From Paenibacillus sp. USDA918EY (GTDB lineage: Bacteria > Bacillota > Bacilli > Paenibacillales > Paenibacillaceae): 64,000 bases of DNA. Shown here in pieces: positions 9,309 through 18,283 of this stretch; position 1 is the first letter of the stretch; each line of letters opens with the position of its first letter. The translations under genes and the position numbers were made by a program. The notes beneath the pieces were generated by a model. It did not search any database. It saw only the letters and a program-made list of their open reading frames with translations, and had not been told where the DNA came from. Where the stretch lies: assembly GCF_009870825.1 (NCBI RefSeq), contig NZ_WTWY01000001.1, forward strand, positions 310,001-374,000. Reading direction: 5' to 3'.

Positions 9309-10088
9309 ATGACGTTAAACAATCAAAATGAGCTTGTCCAAAAGGCTATCGCCGTGCTGGAAAGTTTGCAGAGCGGCAACCCCGAAGCGATTACGGCTTA
9401 CGTTCATCCGGAAAAATACATCCAGCACAACCAGGCTTTACTCGATGGTCGTGAAGCTATGCTTGGAGCGCTGGATCATTTAAAGGAAGCCGGTACAAAG
9501 GTAAGCGTAAAGCGCGCTTTTGTCGACGGTGATTATGTGGTGCTTCATTCCGTATATGATTTTTTCGGCGCCAAAGTCGCTATTGATATTTTCCGTTTTG
9601 AAAATGGACTGATCGTCGAACATTGGGATAATTTGCAAGAGATGGTGGAGAAAACCCCAAGCAACCATACGATGATTGACGGACCGGTCACGATTGGGGA
9701 TATCGATAAGACGGACGCGAACAAAACACTTGTCAAAAGTTATGTCGAGAACATATTGTTCGGGAAGAACCCGGACCTGCTTACCTCTTATTTTGACGGG
9801 GATCGCTACATTCAGCATAGTCCGCATATTGCGGACGGACTTTCGGGTCTTCATGCCGCATTGCAGGCACTGGCGGAAAAAAATATTACATTCCAATATA
9901 CTCATCTTCATCAGGTGATCGGACAAGGCGATTTTGTTCTTACCGTGAGCGAAGGGCTCTTCGACGGCCGACCTACGGCTTTCTACGATTTGTTCCGCAT
10001 AGAGGATGGAAAGATTGCCGAGCATTGGGACGTCGTCGAGGCGATCCTACCGGCGGAAAAACGCAAAAATTCGAACAGCAGATTTTAA
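9309..10088 (+). CDS. Tandem SnoaL-like (NTF2-fold) protein
   Basis: A 259-residue protein made of two copies of a SnoaL-like alpha+beta barrel. The first spans about residues 10-112 (AYVHPEKYIQHNQALLDGRE, then IDIFRFENGLIVEHWDNLQE), the second about 138-252 (SYFDGDRYIQHSPHIADGLS, then YDLFRIEDGKIAEHWDVVEA). The repeated Y-I-Q-H and EHWD motifs show an internal duplication. Single-domain relatives include polyketide cyclases and many proteins of unknown role. AGGAGG precedes the ATG. Control by the divergent TetR gene is likely. No signal peptide. Confidence 0.85.
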   Translation: MTLNNQNELVQKAIAVLESLQSGNPEAITAYVHPEKYIQHNQALLDGREAMLGALDHLKEAGTKVSVKRAFVDGDYVVLHSVYDFFGAKVAIDIFRFENGLIVEHWDNLQEMVEKTPSNHTMIDGPVTIGDIDKTDANKTLVKSYVENILFGKNPDLLTSYFDGDRYIQHSPHIADGLSGLHAALQALAEKNITFQYTHLHQVIGQGDFVLTVSEGLFDGRPTAFYDLFRIEDGKIAEHWDVVEAILPAEKRKNSNSRF

Positions 10089-10111
10089 AATTTGGCCCAG
10101 CTGAATAACAA

Positions 10112-10147
10112 GAAAGACATCGCCGATTTCTACGGGTGATGTCTTTC
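10112..10147. repeat. Hairpin between SnoaL-like and YhgE-like genes
   Basis: GAAAGACATCGCC and GGTGATGTCTTTC form a 13-bp stem with one G-U pair. No T run follows, so it is not a standard terminator; it may stabilise the mRNA end or act as a weak terminator. Confidence 0.5.
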
Positions 10148-10242
10148 GCATTACGAATAAATCGGGGTATCCAATGGATACGGTCGCGTTGCCGCAGCAA
10201 CGCTATTTTTGTTCATTGTATAGAGACGGGGAGTAGAGGATC

Positions 10243-11424
10243 ATGAACATGCTAAAACAAAAGATGACGTGGCTGGGAGTGGCGATCGTCCTGGTCGTAT
10301 TGGTCGTATTCGGGGCGGCAATGATGGGATCGGTGCTTGGATCGAAGCCCAAGGAGCTCCCGGTAGCCCTTGTTGTGCTTGACCGGCCTGCGGGGCTGCC
10401 GAATGGAGGAACGTTGGCGGTCGGGGAAACGATCCGGGAACAAATGTTGTCGAACCAGGCGCTGCCTTTCGCCTGGCATGTCGTGGATTCCGAGGAAAAA
10501 GCCCGGGAAGGACTGGATAAACGCGAATATTACGGAGCATTGGTGCTTCCGGCGGATCTGAGCAGCGGAATGCTCTCGTTAGCCACGCCCTCGCCGATTC
10601 ACCCTAAGGTGAAGATCATCGCCAACGAGGGGATGAACGCTCAAGCCTCGACGGTCGTAAGACAGGTTTTGGGGCAAGCGATGGAGATGATTAGCGGGGA
10701 GCTGGCGCAGCAGCTGCTTGGTCAGATCGGGCAGCAAACGGTACAAATTCCGGTGGAGACGGCTAAAGCTTTTATAGCGCCGGTGAGCGTTCAGGAGGAA
10801 GTCGTGCATCCGCCGGGGGCGAACCATGCGTCGGGGAACGCGCCGGGGTTATTGATTCAGATCATGTGGATCGGCAGCCTGGTGACAGGAGTCGTCATGT
10901 TCCTGGCCAGCCGGAAAGCGGTCGCGGCGGGTTCCGGAAGATGGACGGTCAGCGCGCTGCAAGCGATCGCGGGACTTGTGATCGCCGGCATAACGTCGGG
11001 TTTCACCCTATGGATGGCTTCGTCGTGGTACGGCATGGAGCTGGTGAACGCGGGTGAAATTTGGTTGTTCCTATGGTTGGCCGGATCGGCGTTTTTTTTG
11101 CTGCAATCTTCCTTGCTGAATTGGATCGGATTCCCGGCGATGCCGCTGCTCGTACTGCTGATGTTTTTCTCTTTACCGCTGCTGAACATGGCTCCGGAGT
11201 TTTTGTCGCAGGCGACGCGGGATTGGATCTATTCGTGGACGCCGTTGCGGTTCGCGGCAGGAGGGCTGCGGGAAGCGATGTACTTCGGCGGGCTGGATGC
11301 GGCCTCTTCGAACGCTACCGTCTTGTGGGGCGTCGCCGGGGGATTTTTAGTGCTGCTGCTCGCTTCGGGATTTAAAGCCGGTCGAGCGGCAGATGCGGTG
11401 CCGGCTTCTGCGACGGACAGTTAA
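10243..11424 (+). CDS. YhgE/Pip-like (ABC-2 superfamily) membrane protein
   Basis: Predicted membrane protein of 393 residues with the YhgE/Pip or DUF3533 layout. One N-terminal membrane helix (residues 12-32) is followed by an outside domain of about 190 residues (ELPVALVVLDRPAGLPNGG, REGLDKREYYGALVLPADLS), then about five helices at the C-terminus from residue ~205. No ATPase is adjacent, so whether it works as a transporter is unclear. Relatives are linked to phage reception, secretion or export of lipids and polyketides. Start could also be ATG 10249. Confidence 0.75.
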   Translation: MNMLKQKMTWLGVAIVLVVLVVFGAAMMGSVLGSKPKELPVALVVLDRPAGLPNGGTLAVGETIREQMLSNQALPFAWHVVDSEEKAREGLDKREYYGALVLPADLSSGMLSLATPSPIHPKVKIIANEGMNAQASTVVRQVLGQAMEMISGELAQQLLGQIGQQTVQIPVETAKAFIAPVSVQEEVVHPPGANHASGNAPGLLIQIMWIGSLVTGVVMFLASRKAVAAGSGRWTVSALQAIAGLVIAGITSGFTLWMASSWYGMELVNAGEIWLFLWLAGSAFFLLQSSLLNWIGFPAMPLLVLLMFFSLPLLNMAPEFLSQATRDWIYSWTPLRFAAGGLREAMYFGGLDAASSNATVLWGVAGGFLVLLLASGFKAGRAADAVPASATDS

Positions 11425-11513
11425 AAATGAAGGAAGCTTATCAATGTTTCGTTGCCGATGTTCGGGTGGAGAAGAACTCTCCACCTTGGGAAAAAGTACG
11501 GTTAACCGGCCTT

Positions 11514-11945
11514 TTAGTCGTCAAGCGGCACGCCTTTGGGATCAAACGGGGTCGAAAGCACGGTCATCGTCTGCGTAAATCCGAATTCGCTGCATTCCCG
11601 CCGGAATCGTTCAAGCGACTGCATCGATTCGGTGACAACCTTGATCAGGAAGTTGAATTGGCCGCTAATTTGGTGGATCTCCGCGACATCCGGCGACCGT
11701 CTGCAAAAATCCGTGAACAGGTCGCAGCGGTTCACTTGTATGATCACAAACGCCGTAATGGCTTTGCCCAGCTTTTCGGGAGACAGGACGGCGCGATAGG
11801 AACGAATCACTTCTTTTTCTTCCAGCTTCCGTATCCGTTCCGTCACGGCCGGACCGGTCATATTGATCATCCGGCCCAGTTCGCTAATGGAGATTCGGGC
11901 GTTGTCCTGCAGTATATTTAAAATTTTTAAATCGGTTTGATCCAT
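11514..11945 (-). CDS. Lrp/AsnC-family transcriptional regulator
   Basis: Leucine-responsive-type regulator, 143 residues. The N-terminal winged helix reads LDKI-like LKILNILQDNARISISELG, followed by GPAVTERIRKLEEKEVI. The RAM ligand domain covers about residues 65-140. AGGAGG precedes the ATG on the minus strand. It is convergent with the YhgE-like gene and divergent from the flavin oxidoreductase, which might be a target. Confidence 0.92.
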   Translation of the reverse strand: MDQTDLKILNILQDNARISISELGRMINMTGPAVTERIRKLEEKEVIRSYRAVLSPEKLGKAITAFVIIQVNRCDLFTDFCRRSPDVAEIHQISGQFNFLIKVVTESMQSLERFRRECSEFGFTQTMTVLSTPFDPKGVPLDD

Positions 11946-12212
11946 AGAGGCATCCTCCTTTGGCGGAAAATAACATAAGATCTTACGAAATACGTTTTAT
12001 CCCGGCGCCTTCAAGGCATGCGCGATTATCGGCATCGCACCGCCATGTAACGGCTGCTTTCATTTTTTAAGTATAAGGGGAAATAGTCCTTCAAATCCAT
12101 AGTAAAACGGGAAGGAAAACTTGATATTGGCATGGCACGCCAGCCCTCCGTCCGATAAACTGTAATTAAAAAAGAAGCAGTACACGAGTTCAACATCAGG
12201 AGGGCTTAACGA

Positions 12213-13212
12213 ATGATCACAACCATTTTAAGCGAAAAAAAATTTAGGAAAGCTGACCTTGAAAAATCGTCTGATCGTATCCCCCATGCAGCAGTGGCAG
12301 GGAACGCCGGAAGCTTTTGCAACCGACTACCATGTACGGCATTACGGTAAATTAGCAAGCGGGGCAGGGCTGTTGATCATCGAATCGACCGGCGTTTCCC
12401 CAAATGGGCGGCTCTTTCACAATGACATCGGAATTTTTACCGACGACCATACCGCTTTTTTGAAACTGGTCGTCGATGCCGTTCACGCCAAGGATACGCC
12501 GGTGTTTATTCAGCTGACGCATGGCGGCAGAAAATCATGGAAAAGCGGTTCATCGCGGCTGCTTGCCCCAAGTGCCATCGCTTATGATGATGAATACGGC
12601 GTACCGGAGCAAATGAGCGTCTCGGACATCCGCGCCGAAGTCGAAAATTTCCGCCTGGCGGCAAGAAGAAGCCTGCAGGCCGGGTTCGACGGCATCGAGG
12701 TGCATGCGGCGCACGGGCATCTGGTGCATCAGTTCCTGTCCCCGCTATCCAACCGGCGGACTGACGAATATGGCGGATCGCCCGAAAAACGCAGCCGTTT
12801 CTTAAAAGAAATCCTGGAAGCCGTCCGTTCCGAGGTAGGGGAAGATTATCCCGTCATCGTCCGGGTATCCGCATCCGATTTTGCCGAAGGAGGGCTGACT
12901 CCCGTCGAGGTCGGGAAGATGCTTCATCAGCTGGAAGCCCACATCGATGCGGTGGACGTGTCCTCCGGCGGTCTGCTGCCGGTCAATCCGCTCGCGACCC
13001 CCGATGGATACCAGGTTCCGTATGCTTCCATTATAAAACAATACGTGGGCATTCCGGTGATCGCCGTCGGAAAAATCTATGATCCGTCGTTTGCGGAATT
13101 CATCGTGTCGGAAAACCTGGCCGATTTTATCGCGGTCGGCAGACCGCTGCTTCAGGACCCGGATTATATCCGGAATACCTTTTTGGTGCCGGAGATGGCG
13201 TCGCAGCATTAA
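12213..13212 (+). CDS. OYE-type NADH:flavin oxidoreductase, frameshifted near its start
   Basis: Old yellow enzyme-type TIM-barrel flavoprotein that reduces activated C=C bonds. Seen: LKNRLIVSPMQQWQGTPEAF, VFIQLTHGGRK, IEVHAAHGHLVHQFLSPLSN, AVGKIYDPSF and ADFIAVGRPLLQDP, the FMN-barrel signatures. The well-formed start is ATG 12213 with AGGAGG at 12198, but that frame (MITTILSEKKF) leaves the main frame; the two join if one base is removed from the A8T3 run at 12235-12245. The main frame itself opens only with TTG 12259, which has AGGAAAG six bases before it and would lack ~15 residues. Either a sequencing error, a recent mutation or an alternative start. Confidence 0.85.
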
Positions 13213-13268
13213 AAGCTTCTCTATTCATTTTTGAAAAATCTTTATATAGTTAGAGTTAGAGAAGTGGG

Positions 13269-13427
13269 TTCCTGATCGGCGTGCTGAAGCATTTCGGCAT
13301 CGATTCGATTGCGGCCGGTTACGGGTACGGAAGCGAGGAAGAACGGACGGCGATTCGGCCGGCGTATCATGTGCAAACCGTGGAGGAGTTGATTGCTTTT
13401 TTGGAGGGTATCTGGAGTTTTTTTTGA
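13269..13427 (+). pseudogene. C-terminal remnant of a HAD-family phosphatase
   Basis: The frame reads FLIGVLKHFGIDSIAAGYGY, GSEEERTAIRPAYHVQ and TVEELIAFLEG before TGA. This is the C-terminal end of phosphoglycolate-phosphatase-like HAD hydrolases (GVxYGYGSxEEL pattern). No catalytic DxD motif or start codon remains. It follows the oxidoreductase by 56 bases. Confidence 0.7.
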
Positions 13428-13471
13428 AACATTCCCTATATTTACCTCATTAGTTACTTGAGGTGAATTGC

Positions 13472-14011
13472 ATGAAAAAACTTACAATATTGGTCTTCTG
13501 TCTATTATTAATAACGTTATGCAACTCCTGTGATACCTTGAAAACAAGGGACCTTCAAAGCATGAATTCTGGCAAAAATGAAGGGCATTTAGAAACTCAA
13601 ACCAAGAAAAGAATGGAGCCTACAAGTAAGGTAATGAAAACTTCCATAGATACCATCAAGGAGGAAGACCACATAACCATTCTTTTTAATCTTCGAAACA
13701 TTTCAGGGAAAGACCAACTAATTCACTACGGATCTCAAAAATATGAGATATTTATAATGAATGAGGAAAATGAAGAAGTTTACAGGTGATCTACAAATAG
13801 AGTATTTCCCATGAAATTAATACAACGGGAATTTAAGAATGAGGAGGTACTAAGTTACAAAGAAACATGGGATTTTAAAGATATAAAGGGCCGTCATGTT
13901 TCCAAAGGACGTTATACAATAAAGGTTGTTATGTTGATTAGCATCGATTCCGAAAATAGCAGCTTATCTACGGAAGATCTGACTGCTGCTACAGTGGTTG
14001 AAGTTTTATAA
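13472..14011 (+). pseudogene. BsuPI-domain secreted protein interrupted by an in-frame TGA
   Basis: The ATG at 13472 follows TTGAGGTGA at good spacing. An N-terminal hydrophobic stretch ends at CNSC, a weak lipobox. The frame stops at TGA 13787-13789 and continues open in the same frame to 14011. Across the stop it reads EEVYR-*-STNRVFPM, then SYKETWDFKDIKGRHVSKGR YTIK. BsuPI (intracellular protease inhibitor) domains normally have EVWRWS here, so the TGA replaces a tryptophan codon TGG by a single change. The product would be either a truncated lipoprotein or, with read-through, full length (179 codons). Confidence 0.7.
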
Positions 14012-14155
14012 AGGGTCGATGCTCCTAGCAGAGTTTGATCTTCTAAACTATATGATGAGATAACGACAATATATTGTTACAACTATCTAAATTTTAATTT
14101 GAAGAGCCAACGGTCAAAAAATTTGTCATTAGCTCTTCTTTTCTTCTATAGTAAT

Positions 14156-14178
14156 GGCGGAAGGCATCGCCTTCCGCC
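14156..14178. repeat. Ten-base perfect hairpin downstream of the MFS gene
   Basis: GGCGGAAGGC, three-base loop ATC, GCCTTCCGCC. No T run on either side. It lies 43 bases beyond the stop of the leftward MFS gene. Confidence 0.55.
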
Positions 14179-14220
14179 TGACAGAAACAACTTTGTAAAT
14201 AAGAAGAAATGAACAAGAAG

Positions 14221-15492
14221 TTACATCGCGGCCGCAGCTTTGGAAGCTGCGGTTTTTCGTTCTTTGAACATAAAATAATACATTGCCGATGCACTGATGT
14301 ACAAAACGCCGGTCATGCTGAAGGTAATCGCATATCCCCAATAAGTTCCGTAAGCGGTCAGCAGGAACGACTGCACCGGCCCCATCGTCGCCCAGCCGAG
14401 CATAAATGCGGTTTGCGTCATGGAATTGGCGATGCCTCGGCGCGCGTCGGATACCCGGTCCACCATAATCGAGGACTGAATCGGATTGGCTGCATTCATA
14501 AGCGCCTGCCGGAACAGGAACGTGATCGAAGCGATGACGAACAAGTTCGTGAACCCCGTCAGCAGCAGGAAAGGCAGGGACATCATTTGAAACAGCACGA
14601 CCGCTTTTACGGGGCCAACCCGGTTCGCCAGCGTCGGGCCGATCAGCATCGACACGATCGTCATCACCTGGCCGAGCGAAATCAAAATCCCGACGGCCGA
14701 TAGCGACACGGCAAAACGGTTCGTAAAATAAAGATTCAAATAAGGCACGACAAGCCCGGAGCCCGTTCCGACGATCAGTTGGGCGAGCGTGAATTTGCAG
14801 ATGGCTTTCCAGTCATCCTTGGCCGGAACCATTGGTTTGGTTGCCGCCTCGGGCACGACGGTTTCGACCAGCACTTTTTCCTTCGCCGTTTTTTGGACGA
14901 ACAATAGCGGAATAAACGCCAGCAAGCTTGCCGCGCCTCCGATGAACAGCACCGTTTGCAGACTGTGGATTTTTTCCATCCCCGCCTGCTGCAGCAGATC
15001 CGCCAAAACGCCGCCCCCGCTGCTGCCGAGCACCTGCGCCGCAAGCACGAGGGAGAAGTGATAGCTGAATATTTTCAGCCGCTGCTGTTTATCCGTATTT
15101 TCCGCCAGAAAAGGAACGGCGATCACCTGAAAAAAGGCGGCAAACAAGCCGGCGGCCACCGCCAGCAGGACCAGTCCCGATTCCCCGCTTGCAAAAGCCC
15201 TTCCCATAAAGCTTAGCCCCGTAAGCATGGCGCCAAGCGAAAGCAGCAGCTTATGGCTGGCCCTGTCGGCGATCAGCCCGATCGGTATAAATACGAGCGC
15301 CGTCGCCAAAGACTGCACGCTGACGATCGTCCCGTTCATCGTGTCTTCATACCCTAATGCTTGAATATACAAGTTGTAAAGCACCGAAAACATGCCCGTC
15401 CCGATTTGGTACAGCATATTGGCCAGAAAAAAAAGCCGGATATTGCGGCCAAGCTGTTTCCATCCTGATGTAACCGCATGCAATACATGCAT
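14221..15492 (-). CDS. MFS transporter (12-helix efflux-type)
   Basis: Major facilitator permease, 423 residues, with about 12 membrane helices. The motif A-like loop is GLIADRASHKLLLSLGAMLT between helices 2 and 3. A second repeat starts near residue 225 (CKFTLAQLIVGTGSGLVVPY). The C-terminus ends in ERKTAASKAAAAM. Substrate unknown; the shape suits a drug or metabolite exporter. The gene stands alone, convergent with the broken BsuPI gene. Confidence 0.85.
   Translation of the reverse strand: MHVLHAVTSGWKQLGRNIRLFFLANMLYQIGTGMFSVLYNLYIQALGYEDTMNGTIVSVQSLATALVFIPIGLIADRASHKLLLSLGAMLTGLSFMGRAFASGESGLVLLAVAAGLFAAFFQVIAVPFLAENTDKQQRLKIFSYHFSLVLAAQVLGSSGGGVLADLLQQAGMEKIHSLQTVLFIGGAASLLAFIPLLFVQKTAKEKVLVETVVPEAATKPMVPAKDDWKAICKFTLAQLIVGTGSGLVVPYLNLYFTNRFAVSLSAVGILISLGQVMTIVSMLIGPTLANRVGPVKAVVLFQMMSLPFLLLTGFTNLFVIASITFLFRQALMNAANPIQSSIMVDRVSDARRGIANSMTQTAFMLGWATMGPVQSFLLTAYGTYWGYAITFSMTGVLYISASAMYYFMFKERKTAASKAAAAM
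14232..14257 (+). terminator. Rightward intrinsic terminator inside the 3' end of the MFS gene
   Basis: CCGCAGCTT, TGG loop, AAGCTGCGG, then TTTTT. The stem is perfect. The T run is on the plus strand, so it would stop transcription coming from the BsuPI side, while on the minus strand it encodes the last Ala-rich codons of the pump. Confidence 0.7.
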
Positions 15493-16008
15493 TTTGCTGA
15501 TCCCCCGTCACTGTCATCGTTGTATGGTCATCCCCATTGTAGCAGGAGGTTCTCCCCGAGGGAAGCAGAAAATGGAAGATGTCCGTGGGGAAGAGACAGG
15601 GGGGGGAAGAGGGGGAATGTAAACAGAGAGTTAATAATAGAACTTCCGATACTCAGGATTCGAAATATCCGGATCGGCCTATTGCCAGAGTGCCCAAGCG
15701 ATGCAAAGTTTCAATGATATCGATTTTTTAACTACCGTCCCCGGCCCGGATCGGCTATGATCAAATGAAACAAACCGCAGTTTTGCGTCGTCTTAATGGT
15801 TCCATCCCAAGAACGGGAAACATTTCAGGGAAAACGAAATCCGGCGGCGGGTCGTGGACAAAAAGACGGGGCGGACGATCAAAGAGGAATTGCTGGTACA
15901 TAACTACTCGGAAGTCAAATACGAGATCCCCAACGGGAACGGTAGAAACGCCTGTTTCGCAAGGGTCGGTCTCCATGTAAACCATCAAGATCAAAAGGAG
16001 AGCGCAAC
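15493..16008. other. Long intergenic stretch with a possible coding remnant
   Basis: No complete gene is seen. A G-rich tract lies at 15595-15620. From about 15797 to 15970 one plus-strand frame has no stop: it reads WFHPKNGKHFRENEIRRRVV, DKKTGRTIKEELLVHN and YSEVKYEIPNGNG. It lacks a proper start and runs past the start of the next gene in another frame. It has protein-like composition but I do not recognise it; it may be a broken gene. Confidence 0.35.
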
Positions 16009-16557
16009 ATGGAAAAATCAATCGTTTGGAAACGCTTGGACGATACGGGCATGGAATATTGCACCCATACGCTGGGAGAACGGACGGAGATTGACGGGAA
16101 GGTGATTCGCTCGGAGCCGGGAGAACGTTCTTTCGTGGATTATCATGTCGTGTGCGATGTTTTGGGAAACACCCGGGAAGCCGTCATACGGTACGTCCGC
16201 CAGGAGAACGTTCAAACGATGCGGCTGCAAAAAGATGAGGCCAATCGTTGGACGCAGGACGGCATCCATTTGCCCGAATTCGACGGATTCACAGATATCG
16301 ATATCGGCGCAACGCCTTCGACCAATTTGCTTCCGATCCGCAGAACGCGGCTTGAAATCGGAGAATCGCGCGAAATGACGGCGGTTTGGGTCCGGTTTCC
16401 GGAGTTTGACGTGATGCCGCTGAAGCAAATGTATACCCGCTTGGGAGAATGCGAATACGAATACCGCTCCATGAGCGGCTACACCGCACGGCTGCGGACC
16501 GATCAGGAAGGCATCATCCGCGAATACGAAGGGGAATGGATCGAGAAAAGCGGGTAG
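16009..16557 (+). CDS. Putative glycolipid-binding family protein (DUF1089-like)
   Basis: Cytoplasmic protein of 182 residues resembling the putative glycolipid-binding family PF06475. Fitting motifs are the early W-x-R-L-D-x-x-G-x-E segment (IVWKRLDDTGMEYCTH), IDIGATPSTNLLPIRRT in the middle and the C-terminal VWVRFPEFDVMPLKQMYTRL with YEYRS. AAAAGGAG precedes the ATG. Biological role is not established for the family. No operon partners are obvious. Confidence 0.75.
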   Translation: MEKSIVWKRLDDTGMEYCTHTLGERTEIDGKVIRSEPGERSFVDYHVVCDVLGNTREAVIRYVRQENVQTMRLQKDEANRWTQDGIHLPEFDGFTDIDIGATPSTNLLPIRRTRLEIGESREMTAVWVRFPEFDVMPLKQMYTRLGECEYEYRSMSGYTARLRTDQEGIIREYEGEWIEKSG

Positions 16558-16738
16558 ATCCGGACGGGAAGCCCGAATTTTTTCGCTTCACGCCTTAAGG
16601 GGATGTACCTGAAACGGAAGGGAATCGCGTAATTGGATTGAATTTTCCGCAGTGCGAATGCTAATCTCAATAAAAAGGCTATTTTATGCATGCCAGTGCA
16701 GCACAGTCGATTTAAAGAACAGAGAGGGGAAACCAAAC

Positions 16739-17260
16739 ATGATGATTCCATTGGGACAATTCGAGGTGACATCCGGCAGCATGGTCGTGTCCGATCCTTG
16801 TTACGACCTGAACCCGGACACGATTATTATGGGGGTGTTGGACCGTGCATTAAACGGCACCTGGGACGCCTTCGTCCATAAAGCCGAGGTGAGGGATTGG
16901 GGAGAGGCCTGCGCCAAGCTGGTCGCCTGCCACAGTGCGTTTACGGACAAGCAGGATCGGCTCGAATGGGTGAAATGTAATTTCATCGTCGGCGTAGACA
17001 GTGGACAGGCGGGCATATTTGATGCAAGCAAATACCGCATTCCCGATCCGGAAGCGCCGGAGCAGGATACGACCGACAGCGAATGGTATCTTGCCTGCTG
17101 CGATATAACGGAAAGCGAAACAGAGGCCGGCGTGCTGGACGGAGGCGTAGTCTCGCATTCCGGCTTTGGAGACGGGGGATACGCGGCGTACGCAGCCGCC
17201 GATGGCGAAGGGCGTATTATAGGAGTGAAAATCGTATTTATTAAAGAAGCCGACCTGTAG
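16739..17260 (+). CDS. DUF4241-like protein
   Basis: A 173-residue soluble protein. It starts MMIPLGQFEVTSGSMVVSDP CYD and contains FIVGVDSGQAGIFDASKYR and HSGFGDGGYAAYAA, which resembles the DUF4241 pattern VDSGQAGxFD ... SGFGDGxY. ATG 16739 is chosen because AGAGAGGGG lies just before it; the frame extends up to 16652 without a ribosome site. Function is unknown. The motif SDPCYD near the start is also seen in small Bacillota proteins of unknown role. Confidence 0.7.
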   Translation: MMIPLGQFEVTSGSMVVSDPCYDLNPDTIIMGVLDRALNGTWDAFVHKAEVRDWGEACAKLVACHSAFTDKQDRLEWVKCNFIVGVDSGQAGIFDASKYRIPDPEAPEQDTTDSEWYLACCDITESETEAGVLDGGVVSHSGFGDGGYAAYAAADGEGRIIGVKIVFIKEADL

Positions 17261-17324
17261 GGGAAACGGGCCATTTCGCCGGGGGCGTCCTCATCTCAGG
17301 CCTGCGAAAGGAGAACCGGTTCCC

Positions 17325-17495
17325 ATGAATGAAAAAAGTACCTATAGCTCCGTCGATGAGTACATTTCGACATTTACGCCCGAAATTCAGGAAAAGCTGC
17401 AAACGATCAGACGGGTCGTTAGAGAGGCTGCGCCGGCCGCGAAGGAAAAGATCAGCTACCAACATCGTGGTCGGCAGCCATGTCCGGCATGTTGA
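17325..17495 (+). pseudogene. Truncated DUF1801 (YdhG-type) gene
   Basis: MNEKSTYSSVDEYISTFTPE followed by IQEKLQTIRRVVREAAPAAK and EKISYQ is a standard DUF1801 N-terminus (EKISY-[GQ]-MPAF in intact members). After ISYQ the sequence diverges to HRGRQPCPAC and stops, so only the first third of the domain remains. A good GAAAGGAG ribosome site persists. The junction at about 17462 is probably a deletion endpoint. Confidence 0.7.
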
Positions 17496-17687
17496 ATTCG
17501 AATAAAGCGCGGCCAAGAAATGCAATAACAACGCGTAGATCATGAAATGAAACGGGGAGACAAACCGTTTTATTTTCAAGAAAAAAGCAAAAAAAGCTGG
17601 AAACGTCCGCTTCTTAAAGGTATGATATAGGAAATTCTTATATATCCTATGAATATACTGTGAATTATGTTGATGGAGACTCTTGCG

Positions 17688-18194
17688 ATGAACAAGAAGA
17701 ACATAAAGAAGCTGGTCATTCCGCTTTTGCTGCTGATCATTTTGCTGGTGCCTTTCGGGTTCAGTTACGTTTCGTTCCAGTCCAAGCATGTCGACAATCA
17801 GGGAGCGGAGGAGTTTGTCCGCAAGCTGCAGGCAGCTATGGACGGCCGCACGGCTTTTAAACTATCGGAGTTGACCCCGGTGGCATGGGATCACGTATAC
17901 ATTTTTCATCCCTATACGACGAAAAGCGAGATGGAACGGATCATCGGAACTTCGTGGACCACAAGCCGCTCTTACGTCGGGTATTTGCTCGACAACACGT
18001 TCCTTGGGGCTTATCCGCTGGATGACGATTCGCTGAACAAGCTCGTGTTCATGGATGACGGAAAGGTCGTCTTGGATGTGACGCTAAACCGTTCCATGGC
18101 CGATTTCACCGCTTTCAAAGAGATTCGGGGCGACAAGGAGCTTCTGCTCACATCCGGCGAAGACGGCGCGAACGTCGTCGTATCGAAGCCGTGA
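17688..18194 (+). CDS. Hypothetical membrane-anchored protein
   Basis: A 168-residue protein with a Lys-rich N-terminus and one hydrophobic segment (KKLVIPLLLLIILLVPFGFS), then an outside domain. ATG 17688 is preferred over 17667 because GATGGAGA lies nine bases before it. The outer part contains AWDHVYIFHPYTTKSEMERI and LVFMDDGKVVLDVTL, a pattern I associate with uncharacterised Paenibacillus and Bacillus surface proteins. It lies 89 bases before the Nudix gene. Function unknown. Confidence 0.65.
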   Translation: MNKKNIKKLVIPLLLLIILLVPFGFSYVSFQSKHVDNQGAEEFVRKLQAAMDGRTAFKLSELTPVAWDHVYIFHPYTTKSEMERIIGTSWTTSRSYVGYLLDNTFLGAYPLDDDSLNKLVFMDDGKVVLDVTLNRSMADFTAFKEIRGDKELLLTSGEDGANVVVSKP

Positions 18195-18283
18195 TCGAAT
18201 GCCGTTTTCTCCGCTGGCCGGATGAAGAATGTGCTAGAATAGGAGATACATTCGATCATGCAAACGAACCGGAGGAAACAAAG

